Positions 31,563 through 38,118 of a stretch of 38,742 nt of DNA are shown here, piece after piece. How positions within the stretch are numbered: position 1 is the stretch's first letter; every line of letters starts with the position of its first letter. The translations under genes and the position numbers were made by a program. This stretch comes from Catenulisporales bacterium. GTDB taxonomy: Bacteria; Actinomycetota; Actinomycetes; Streptomycetales; Catenulisporaceae. The stretch is taken from NCBI GenBank assembly GCA_019510485.1, contig JAEKKI010000140.1, forward strand, positions 1 to 38,742. Direction: 5' to 3'. The notes beneath the pieces were generated by a model, which did no database searches, had not been told where the DNA came from, and saw only the letters and a list, made by a program, of their open reading frames with translations.

Positions 31563-32986
31563 GCGGCACCGCCCACGCGTCCGGCCGACCCGGTGGCCGC
31601 GGCTTCGGCAGCCTTGGCGGCTTCGGTGCGAGCGATCCCCAAATACGCGCCCGAACAGCCCAGGAGCAGGAAGAACAACCCGCTGAGCATGGGGAAGCTC
31701 AACGTGTCGAACGTCGCGCTGATCACCAGCATCACCGCGAACGCGGCCGTGAAGCTCTGGCCGAGGTCGCGCTGGGCCTCGTCCACCGACAGCCGGCGGC
31801 CGAGCCGGCCGGCCCGCATGCCGGTGAAGTAGAGCACGAGGACCGCGGCCACGCCGACCAGGCCGATCTCCACCAGGGCCAGCAGATAGTAGTTGTCGGT
31901 GTACCGGTACAGGCTCGGGATGAAGGTCGCCGGCCCCCGGCCGAACCAGGGGCGGGCCTTGATGAAGGGGGCGACGCCCGCGTAGTCCTTGGTGCGGGCC
32001 TGGGTGCTGTTGTCGCTGTTGCCCGAGGCCGAGGAGAACAGGACGAGGATGGTGCCCATCAGCCCGGGAACCAGAACCCTGATTCCGGCGGCGCCGAACA
32101 GCGCCATGATGTAGGCCGGACGGCGCCGTTCCCGGGGCCAGGACGGCACCAGGATCGCCATCGTCAGCACCAGGCCGATGATCGCGGTGCGGGACACCGT
32201 CATCGGCAGGCTGATGATCATGATCGCCACCGGGAGGTTGCGGCGCAGCATGTTGCGCAGGCCCGGCCCGCGCCGCGCCGGGTCGCCCGCCTGCTGGAGC
32301 GCGAAGGGCAGGTGGACCGCGATGACCGCGCCGAACTCCAGCGGCTGGGTGGTCGTGGCCTGCGCGCGCAGGTGGCCGCCGCGGTCGCCGGCGCCCGGCA
32401 TGATGTTCGTCTGCAGGCCCGGGATGACGAAGTGCTCGGTGATGCGGAATCCGCTGAAGAACTCCAGGATCCCGAAGGCCGCGACGATCGTGCCGAAGAT
32501 GACCAGGCGCCGCAGCAGGGCGTCCAGGCGGTCCCGCTCGGTGATGCCGCCCGAGGCCGTCGCGACCAGCCCGCACCAGATCAGCGAGACGATCAGGGCC
32601 CGGTCCGCGGCCTGGATCTCGGGGCCGCCGGCCACCCGGCCGGAGACGCCGACGTAGGAGCAGGTGATCGCGACCATCAGCACGCACATGGCCTTGCGGA
32701 CGGAGCCGGAGGCCGGGTCCAGCCGCAGGTGGCCGGTCATCCGGCCGGCGAGGAACCACAGCATCGCCAGCACCGAGTAGACCGTCGCCGGCGCGCCGAG
32801 GGCGCCGAGGCTGGCCACGGTCTGGGTGGCCGGCATGAGCATGATGAGCGCGGCGTAGCCGGTCAGGATCGCGGCGGCGTCCCAGCGCATGGCGGACCTG
32901 GCCTTGCGGCGCGGCTTGGGCCCGGCGGCGGCGGTCCGCGGGTGTTCGAGGGCACGGCTGGCGCGCGGAGGCGCCGGAGCGCTCAC
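31559..32986 (-). CDS. Wzy/O-antigen ligase-like polymerase
   Basis: About 475 aa with 10-12 hydrophobic segments after a basic, proline-rich N-terminus (APAPPRASRALEHPRTAAAG). The large periplasmic-side loop before the last membrane segments (SSASGNSDNSTQARTKDYAG, FIKARPWFGRGPATFIPSLY, DNYYLLALVEIGLVGV) is diagnostic of the O-antigen ligase/polymerase family (PF04932 type), where it contains the catalytic site. It joins flipped repeat units into polymer. GTG 32986 is chosen for the GAGGA box 8 nt upstream; the frame extends much further upstream but there it only shadows the Wzz gene. It follows the Wzz-like gene by 11 nt and overlaps the flippase start. Confidence 0.88.
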   Translation of the reverse strand: MSAPAPPRASRALEHPRTAAAGPKPRRKARSAMRWDAAAILTGYAALIMLMPATQTVASLGALGAPATVYSVLAMLWFLAGRMTGHLRLDPASGSVRKAMCVLMVAITCSYVGVSGRVAGGPEIQAADRALIVSLIWCGLVATASGGITERDRLDALLRRLVIFGTIVAAFGILEFFSGFRITEHFVIPGLQTNIMPGAGDRGGHLRAQATTTQPLEFGAVIAVHLPFALQQAGDPARRGPGLRNMLRRNLPVAIMIISLPMTVSRTAIIGLVLTMAILVPSWPRERRRPAYIMALFGAAGIRVLVPGLMGTILVLFSSASGNSDNSTQARTKDYAGVAPFIKARPWFGRGPATFIPSLYRYTDNYYLLALVEIGLVGVAAVLVLYFTGMRAGRLGRRLSVDEAQRDLGQSFTAAFAVMLVISATFDTLSFPMLSGLFFLLLGCSGAYLGIARTEAAKAAEAAATGSAGRVGGAA

Positions 32987-32997
32987 TTCGGCGGTCC

Positions 32998-34026
32998 TCA
33001 GCGCGAGCCCGCGTCGCGGTCGCCGACGGCGAGGTCGTCGAGGGCTTCCCGGGGGACGTTCACGAGCGGCAGGGGGTCGATGTCGATCCAGGGCTCGGGG
33101 TCCGGCTCGTCCTCGCCCTCGAAGCCGAACTCGGTTTCCAGGTCGGCGTCGGGGTCGGGATCCTGGTCGCGATAGCGCGGCAGGGCGATGGTGTCCGACA
33201 TGGCGGACGGCGCCGGCGTGGGCTGCCGCGAGCGCTGGGTGCGTTGCGGGCGCTGGGCCAGGGAACCGGAGGAGCGGGGGGCCGGCTCCTCCTCGTCGCT
33301 GAGGGACGGGATGCCGGCCGATCTGCTGCGGCGGCGGGAAGTCGCGGCGGTGACGGTCTCGGGTACCGCGGGCGCGGTCTTGCGCGTGCGCAGCGATCCC
33401 AGAGATGCGCCGGCGCGACGCAGGGCCAGGGCTTCCGTGCCGAACACGGCCGCGAACAGGAGCACGCCGCCGGCCGCGGCGGCCGCGGCGACGTCCTGGA
33501 TCTTCGACTTCACCGAGGAGACCGGCTTCTGCGGCGGTACCACGACCACCGCGCGCAGCAGAGTGTTGGGCGGCAGCGGGTTCGCGGTGCTGGTCTGGAT
33601 CGCGGCCAGCTGGTCCATGGCGTACTGGTCGAAGGTCTGCATCTCGGCCAGGACGTTGACCGGGTCCTTGCCGGTGATGGTGAGCGTCAGGAACGGCCCG
33701 GAGGCGTTGGGGGACAACGCGGCCGCGGCCAGGTCGGTCACGCCCTTCTTCGCCAGATCCTCCATGGACTGGTCGGAGCTCAGCCGGCGCGCGAGGAAGT
33801 CGGCCGCCGGGATCAGGGAGTTGTCGAAGGCGGAGAACGGGTTGCCGCTGCGCCCGGCGGCGCCGGAGGCCGCGGGGGAGTTGAGCAGGCTGATCGTCGA
33901 GGTCGACTGGTATTTGGGCGCGATGGCGACCCATGCCAGCGCCGGAAGCGCTATCGCCATGAGCAGTGCCGGTACACCCACGTACCATCGCTTGATCATG
34001 ACGCGGAACATCGTGCCGAGATCCAT
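32998..34026 (-). CDS. Wzz/chain-length determinant-like membrane protein with long acidic tail
   Basis: About 342 aa. Membrane segment 1 (VGVPALLMAIALPALAWVAI, residues ~16-35) leads into an extracellular domain starting KYQSTSTISLLNSP, and membrane segment 2 (AAAAAAGGVLLFAAVFG) lies at about residue 200. This is the polysaccharide co-polymerase topology that sets polymer length. The extracellular loop is short (~160 residues). The cytosolic tail of ~125 residues is Ser/Arg-rich and then strongly acidic (DQDPDPDADLETE...). No Walker motif is present, so a tyrosine-kinase domain is not fused, and none is encoded nearby. ATG 34026 follows a G-rich ribosome binding site. It heads the minus-strand wzz-wzy-wzx-like operon. 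Confidence 0.82.
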   Translation of the reverse strand: MDLGTMFRVMIKRWYVGVPALLMAIALPALAWVAIAPKYQSTSTISLLNSPAASGAAGRSGNPFSAFDNSLIPAADFLARRLSSDQSMEDLAKKGVTDLAAAALSPNASGPFLTLTITGKDPVNVLAEMQTFDQYAMDQLAAIQTSTANPLPPNTLLRAVVVVPPQKPVSSVKSKIQDVAAAAAAGGVLLFAAVFGTEALALRRAGASLGSLRTRKTAPAVPETVTAATSRRRSRSAGIPSLSDEEEPAPRSSGSLAQRPQRTQRSRQPTPAPSAMSDTIALPRYRDQDPDPDADLETEFGFEGEDEPDPEPWIDIDPLPLVNVPREALDDLAVGDRDAGSR

Positions 34027-34242
34027 GGTCCCCCCACGTTCGCGTCGGCCAGCCGCGGCGGGTCCAGAGCAGGTCCCGGCTTCGCAGTCCATGATAAGTG
34101 CCGCGCCGGGGCTGTGGGAAGGAAAGGGCCTGAGGTCCGGCGTAGGGATCTTCCTGACGCGACGGGCTTCCGGCGCGGCGTGTGAGGCGGGATTATCGAG
34201 ACGGGGTCATCGCGGGACGGGGCGGCGCGACTCGGCGGCGGC

Positions 34243-34264
34243 TGACGGCGACTTGACGGTGACT
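34243..34264 (+). repeat. Two 11-bp direct repeats upstream of the small Wzz-like gene
   Basis: TGACGGCGACT (34243-34253) and TGACGGTGACT (34254-34264) are head to tail, 10 of 11 identical, about one helical turn apart, in the 246-bp divergent gap (34027-34272). Direct repeats of this period are used by SARP-type and OmpR-type activators; a site for such a protein is inference. Confidence 0.4.
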
Positions 34265-34272
34265 CAACGACG

Positions 34273-34929
34273 ATGGGGGAACGGATGGAATCGGCCAGGC
34301 GACTGCTGCGGCGCTGGGGACGGCCCTGGCAGCTCGCGGTGCCGATCCTGCTCGTGACGATGGTGGTCGGCTGGCTGGCCTCGCACCCCGCGCCGCGGTT
34401 CCGCGCGCAGGCGGTGATGGCGGTCGAGCTGCCGGCGATCGAGCAGGCGAAGCAGGACAACCCGAACCCGTACGCGGACGCGAAGGCGTCGCTGGCCGCG
34501 ACGGCGGCGCTGGTGGCGGAGGGCCTGTCGAGCGATTCGAGTGCTGCCGATCTGCACGCGCGGGGGCTGGCGGCGGGGTACTCGCTGACGCCGCGGAACA
34601 GCGGGACGGTGCAGGAGCCGTTCTACTACCTGCCGCGCTTGGACATCACCGCGGACGGGCCGAGCGTCGACCGGGCGGCGGCATCGCTGCGGATCCTGAT
34701 CACCGCGATGAACAGCGACCTGATCGGCCTGCAGGACCGGGCCGGCGTGGACCCGAACGACCGGGTGACGACGAAGATGCTGGTCAATCCGTCGACCACG
34801 CTGATACCGGTGCGCAAGACGCGGGCCCTGGCCGGAGTGGCGGTGATCGGCGGGGGCGCGGCCTGGCTGGTGCCGGCCTGGTTGCGCAATGTCGGGCGGC
34901 GCCGGGGCTGGGCCGGGTCGTGGGCGTGA
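34273..34929 (+). CDS. Small Wzz-like membrane protein
   Basis: About 218 aa. Membrane segment 1 (WQLAVPILLVTMVVGWLA) and membrane segment 2 (GVAVIGGGAAWLVPAWL, residues ~187-203) bracket an extracellular loop with VMAVELPAIEQAKQDNPNPYADAKASL. The topology and loop resemble the Wzz-like gene next door, but the protein has only a short cytosolic end (NVGRRRGWAGSWA). It may pair with the larger Wzz-like protein to form a mixed co-polymerase (inference). ATG 34273 gives the longest form; ATG 34285 has GGGGGA 4 nt upstream and may be the true start. The gene is divergent from the wzz-wzy-wzx unit and converges on an ArsR gene with 10 bp between stops. Confidence 0.72.
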   Translation: MGERMESARRLLRRWGRPWQLAVPILLVTMVVGWLASHPAPRFRAQAVMAVELPAIEQAKQDNPNPYADAKASLAATAALVAEGLSSDSSAADLHARGLAAGYSLTPRNSGTVQEPFYYLPRLDITADGPSVDRAAASLRILITAMNSDLIGLQDRAGVDPNDRVTTKMLVNPSTTLIPVRKTRALAGVAVIGGGAAWLVPAWLRNVGRRRGWAGSWA

Positions 34930-34939
34930 GCGGCGGCTG

Positions 34940-35299
34940 TCAGAGGTCGTAGGGGATACCGCGTACCGCGTGCTCGGCGTGGCCGACGACTTCCTCCAGC
35001 AGCCGGCGGATGTGGCCGCCGCGCAGCCGGTACAGCCGGGCGCGGCCCTCGGCGCGCTGTTCGACCAGGCCGCCGAGGCGCAGCTTGGCCAGGTGCTGGC
35101 TGGCGGCGGTCGGGGTGCAGCCGGCGATCTCGGCCAGCGCGGTGACGCCGAGTTCGCCGCCGCGCAGGGCCCAGAGCAGGCGCAGCCGGCTGGGTTCGGC
35201 GAGTAGGTCCAGGAAGCCCACGGCGGTCTCCACGAGGGGGTCCGGCAGTGTCTGGCCGGTGGAGTCGGCGGATTCCGGGTGGTGGGGCATGCGCGTCAT
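34940..35299 (-). CDS. ArsR/SmtB-family metal-responsive repressor
   Basis: About 119 aa. LLAEPSRLRLLWALRGGELGVTALAEIAGCTPTAASQHLAKLRLGGLVEQRAEGRARLYRL is a standard ArsR winged helix. The usual alpha-3 ELCVCDL cysteine site is absent (ELGVTAL); a single Cys lies in AGCTPT. The last helix reads GGHIRRLLEEVVGHAEHAV, with histidines spaced 11 and then 3 apart, as H86, H97 and H100 of CzrA-type Zn/Co sensors; the aspartate two residues before the first histidine is replaced by Gly. Metal sensing of the Zn/Co/Ni type is plausible but not certain. ATG 35299 has a GAGAAG directly upstream; ATG 35290 is an alternative. No transporter target is in the window. Confidence 0.87.
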   Translation of the reverse strand: MTRMPHHPESADSTGQTLPDPLVETAVGFLDLLAEPSRLRLLWALRGGELGVTALAEIAGCTPTAASQHLAKLRLGGLVEQRAEGRARLYRLRGGHIRRLLEEVVGHAEHAVRGIPYDL

Positions 35300-35362
35300 C
35301 TTCTCATTCGCCGGTGGCGGGGGACGGCGGCTGCCCGCGCCGACCGGGCCGTCGGCGGCGAA

Positions 35363-35398
35363 CGGGCCCCGATCCGAACGACGGCGGAACGGGACCCG
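35363..35398 (-). terminator. Possible hairpin terminator after the DUF397 gene
   Basis: CGGGCCCCG (35363-35371) pairs with CGGGACCCG (35390-35398) apart from one mismatch. It lies just after the DUF397 stop on the minus strand and has no T-tract. This is a weak call. Confidence 0.35.
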
Positions 35399-35409
35399 GG
35401 GTGGTGTGA

Positions 35410-35646
35410 CTAGTCCGTCTCGAACTCCTCGTCCTTGACGCCGGCCACGAAGGCCGCCCACTCGCTGCGCGAGTAGACGATCATGGTGCCGTCGGGCCGC
35501 CGCGAGTGCCGCACGGCGACCGAGCCGTCGGTCAGCAGCGCGACCTCCACGCAGTTGGCGGCGCCGTTGCTGTGGCTGCTCTTGCGCCAGACGGCGCCGG
35601 TCAGGTCGGGCGAGAGGGTCGGGTTCGCCGGGTTGTCAGTGCTCAA
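35410..35646 (-). CDS. DUF397 small protein
   Basis: 78 aa. AVWRKSSHSNGAANCVEVA, VRHSRRPDGTMIVYSRSEWAAFVAGVK is the full DUF397 signature, a family almost confined to actinomycetes and usually next to a Scr1-type XRE regulator, as here. In characterised pairs the small partner acts with or against the DNA-binding protein (BldB/WhiJ-like circuits). The start is TTG at 35646, immediately after the upstream stop, with GGAG inside the end of the XRE gene 6 nt away, so translation is coupled. The ATP-binding anti-sigma-like gene beyond is the third usual member of this neighbourhood. Confidence 0.92.
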   Translation of the reverse strand: MSTDNPANPTLSPDLTGAVWRKSSHSNGAANCVEVALLTDGSVAVRHSRRPDGTMIVYSRSEWAAFVAGVKDEEFETD

Positions 35647-36705
35647 CTAGCTCTCCATCTTCGTCAGCAGGTCGGCGAGCCAAAGCGCCGACCTCTCGGG
35701 GGAAAGCGCCGCGGCACGCAGCTGATCGAACGCTGAAGCGTAATTCCGCACCTCATCGATACTCTCCAAGAAATGCGTTCTCGTCAGGTTGTCCAGGCAT
35801 ACCACGTCGTGTTCCAGGGGATTGTCGAATCCTACAATCGCGAAAGGCTCGTCGAGGCCAGAATAGGCACCTGCCGAATGGGTGATGATCTGGATGACGA
35901 CATTCGGCCGCCGCGATTCCTCCAGCACCCGCTCGATCTGCCCCCGCATCACCTCGCGGCTGCCGACCATCTGCCGCAGCGCCCCCTCGTGCATGACCAC
36001 CCGCAGCCGCAGCGGCTCCGTGCCGCCGAGCATGCGCTGCCGAGTGCGGCGCACCTCCACCAGCGCGTCGACGTCCAACGGCTCGGCGCGCACCCGCCAG
36101 GCCTCGGCCAGGGCCCGGATATAGGGCTCGGTCTGGAGCAGGCCGTGGACCAGCTGCACCGTGTGCGCGTCGATGGTGGTCGCGGCGGCCTCGACGCTGA
36201 TGTAGTCCGCGTACGGCTCCGGGATCGCCCGCCGGTAGTACTGCCACCAGCCCTTGTCCCGGATCTGGCCGGTCAGGTTCAGCAGCGTCGTGCGCAGTTC
36301 CTCGTCCACCACGCCGTAGACGTCCAGTGCCGCGGACACGTCGATCCGCCGCAGCCGCCCTTGGCCGTTCTCCAGCCGGGACAGCGTCGAGTCGGAGATC
36401 TCCAGGCGCTCGGCGGCGCCCTGCAGGGTCAGGCCGGCGGCCAGGCGCAGCCGGCGCAGGGCCGCGCCGAGGCGGCGCCGGCGGATCGGCGGCGCGGGTG
36501 CCGCGGCGGGCAGGCGCGCCGGTGGCGCGGCGCGCGGGGGTGTGGCGTCTGAGCGGCCTGACTTGTCTGAGCCGTCTGGGTTGTTCGCGTCCTGGTTCGC
36601 GCCGGCCGGGCTGTCAGTGCTCCCCGAGCCGGCGGGCTTGCCCGGGCCGGCCTGCGGCCGGACCCGGGCCCGGGTCCGGGGACCGGAACGTTCTGCGGAT
36701 GTCAT
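35647..36705 (-). CDS. Scr1-type XRE-family regulator (HTH plus DUF5753)
   Basis: About 352 aa. A disordered Pro/Ala/Gly-rich N-terminus of ~80 residues precedes the helix-turn-helix (RRLGAALRRLRLAAGLTLQGAAERLEISDSTLSRLENG), followed by the DUF5753 ligand/oligomerisation-like domain (LVHGLLQTEPYIRALAEAW, HEGALRQMVGSREVMRGQIERV, FAIVGFDNPLEHDVVCLDNL). This is the standard partner of DUF397 and a developmental/antibiotic regulator family in Streptomyces and relatives. ATG 36705 follows a GGGGGT ribosome binding site on the minus strand; the frame upstream overlaps the promoter region. Most family members start directly at the HTH, so the long N-terminal tail is unusual and a shorter start cannot be ruled out. 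Confidence 0.92.
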   Translation of the reverse strand: MTSAERSGPRTRARVRPQAGPGKPAGSGSTDSPAGANQDANNPDGSDKSGRSDATPPRAAPPARLPAAAPAPPIRRRRLGAALRRLRLAAGLTLQGAAERLEISDSTLSRLENGQGRLRRIDVSAALDVYGVVDEELRTTLLNLTGQIRDKGWWQYYRRAIPEPYADYISVEAAATTIDAHTVQLVHGLLQTEPYIRALAEAWRVRAEPLDVDALVEVRRTRQRMLGGTEPLRLRVVMHEGALRQMVGSREVMRGQIERVLEESRRPNVVIQIITHSAGAYSGLDEPFAIVGFDNPLEHDVVCLDNLTRTHFLESIDEVRNYASAFDQLRAAALSPERSALWLADLLTKMES

Positions 36706-36766
36706 CGCCACCCCCTGGCGGGTTCGCTTTTGCGATCGACGCCATTGTGCCCGACGCGGCCCTGGC

Positions 36767-36792
36767 GATTTCGTGAAATCTCGTGCGCGCAC
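36767..36792. promoter_or_regulatory. Palindromes between the XRE and anti-sigma-like genes
   Basis: GATTTC-GT-GAAATC (36767-36780) is a perfect dyad, followed by the palindrome GTGCGCGCAC (36783-36792). The region from 36785 also has a partner in inverted orientation near 36820-36832 (GGGGTGCGCGC). Located in the 165-bp divergent gap, GATTTCGTGAAATC is the best operator candidate for the XRE protein. Inference from position and symmetry. Confidence 0.45.
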
Positions 36793-36870
36793 CCGCCCGT
36801 GGTGGGATATTTCATTGCGGGGTGCGCGCTGGGGGAGAAGTCGCGCAGACTTCGATGATGTGAGGCTGTC

Positions 36871-37683
36871 ATGCAGCATTTACGCCACCCCGCTTCGGCC
36901 TGCCGCGCGAGCGAGGCGGATGCCGGCGGCGGGGTGGCCGCCCGCGGAGCCGACAAGGAAACAGCCACCGGTATCGGATCGTCGGCCGGACCGCCGACTC
37001 CTGAGAGCACCGCCTTGTATTGGTCGTTCCCGGGCACGGCCCTGGACGTGAGCCTGTCCCGGCGCTGGCTGGCCGCCGCGGTGGAGGCGTTGTGGGGCGC
37101 CGGCGACGATGTCGACCGCGTGGTGCTGGCCTACAGCGAGATCGCGACCAACGCCGTCGTACACGGCCGCGGTCCGGTCACGGTGTCCGCTCGCATCCGC
37201 GCCGGCCGTGCCACTTGCGAGGTCGCCGACTGCTCGGCGCGCACGCCGCAGCTGCACCACGCCGAGCTGGAGGACGTGGGCGGCCGCGGGCTGGAGCTGG
37301 TGGTGCGCAGCGTCGACCGGCTGCGGGTGATCGCCGACGAGGCCGGCAAGACGGTCTCGTTCGAGGTCGGACGGCACCAGGAGGCTGAGGAGGAGTCCGG
37401 AGGAAGTCCGGTCCGGGAGTCCGGTCCGGGACCGGTCGGGGAGGCACCTGCTGGTTCAGTGGGGCACGCTTCCGGCTCCGGGCCGCCAGTGCCCAAACCG
37501 GGTCCGCCGAACGATCCCGACAACGCTCGCGGGCACTCCGGTGCCGCGCTGCGCTCCGGCCGACATTACCGTCCGGGGATCATCAAGGGCTCCGTCGGCG
37601 GACCCGCGGGTGGGCCCGCCGACGGAAATCCGCTCCGATCCCGGCCGGGCTCCCCGGTCCGGTACGGGGAGCTTCCGGGTTAG
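36871..37683 (+). CDS. RsbW-like ATP-binding protein (HATPase_c_2) with long disordered tail
   Basis: About 270 aa. The Bergerat ATPase core sits at residues ~45-165: VVLAYSEIATNAVVHGRGPVTV contains the N-box (EIATNAVVH) and DVGGRGLELVVRSVDRLRV the G-box. Anti-sigma/serine-kinase proteins of this kind bind sigma factors or phosphorylate STAS anti-anti-sigma partners. The last ~105 residues are Pro/Gly/Ser-rich without structure (ESGGSPVRESGPGPVGEAP...), far longer than normal for the family (~140 aa). Their coding DNA contains two strong hairpins (37592-37625 and 37649-37672), so part of the tail could be a terminator region read as codons. ATG 36871 has GAGG 5-6 nt upstream. It is divergent from the Scr1 gene. 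Confidence 0.87.
   Translation: MQHLRHPASACRASEADAGGGVAARGADKETATGIGSSAGPPTPESTALYWSFPGTALDVSLSRRWLAAAVEALWGAGDDVDRVVLAYSEIATNAVVHGRGPVTVSARIRAGRATCEVADCSARTPQLHHAELEDVGGRGLELVVRSVDRLRVIADEAGKTVSFEVGRHQEAEEESGGSPVRESGPGPVGEAPAGSVGHASGSGPPVPKPGPPNDPDNARGHSGAALRSGRHYRPGIIKGSVGGPAGGPADGNPLRSRPGSPVRYGELPG
37592..37672 (+). terminator. Two hairpins at the 3' end of the anti-sigma-like gene
   Basis: 37592-37605 pairs with 37612-37625 (10 bp, one mismatch, 3 bp; 6-nt loop). GCTCCCC (37649-37655) pairs with GGGGAGC (37666-37672, 10-nt loop) just before the stop codon and is followed by TTCC. Either may end transcription; both lie within the open reading frame. Confidence 0.5.
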
Positions 37684-38118
37684 CCGGGCCCGCGACCGCA
37701 TGGTCCGGTGGTGGCGGGCCGAACGTCAGGCAGCGAATATGTCGTCCACCTCAAGTACCGAGTCGTGCCCTCATGATCGGCATGCGGCAGTTCGTCGACG
37801 AGGTTGAGCTCGTCGTGCGCGGCACGGCGACGAGCACGAGATCACGGCGCGGGTCGTACTGACACCTCGCTGCGCATCGCATAGCGCCGCGCGGTGACAG
37901 CGTGCGAGGTCGGTGGAGCACTGGCGCGGTGACAGCGTGCGAGGTCGGTGGAGCACTGGCGCGGTGACGGCGTGCGGGGTGCGCGGTGACCTAGTGTGTG
38001 GACCGTGCGGAGCAGCGAGGCACTGATGGTCGGGGCGGGGGACGGGGTCGAGCGGAGGCGTCACGCGTCTGGCGGGACCGGGGTTTGGCGGAGCCGGGCG
38101 GATGGATACCCGGCAGGC
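37684..38118. other. 435-bp gap upstream of the carboxypeptidase gene
   Basis: No protein gene is convincing in 37684-37888; a minus-strand frame (37771-38064) only translates the repeats into low-complexity sequence. The gap holds the tandem repeat at 37889-37990. The carboxypeptidase frame is itself open upstream to GTG 37996, so part of 37996-38118 could be its leader or N-terminus. Confidence 0.5.
37889..37990 (+). repeat. 35-bp tandem repeat (two exact copies plus degenerate partial copies)
   Basis: The unit at 37889-37923 (starts GCGCGGTGACAGCGTGCGAG, ends GGAGCACTG) is repeated without change at 37924-37958. The 22 bases at 37959-37980 are a diverged start of the unit and GCGCGGTGAC at 37981-37990 starts a fourth. 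There are no spacers, so it is not a CRISPR array. It lies just before the start region of the carboxypeptidase. Confidence 0.9.

Noticed and set aside
32987..33988. N-terminal extension of the Wzy-like protein to about 809 aa
   Set aside because: The extension is a shadow of the Wzz-like gene; a GTG with ribosome binding site at 32986 gives the normal length.
37889..37990. CRISPR array
   Set aside because: The 35-bp units are directly adjacent with no spacers, and there are no cas genes.
37771..38064. Minus-strand 97-codon gene
   Set aside because: Its sequence mainly reflects the 35-bp DNA repeat and has no recognisable domain.
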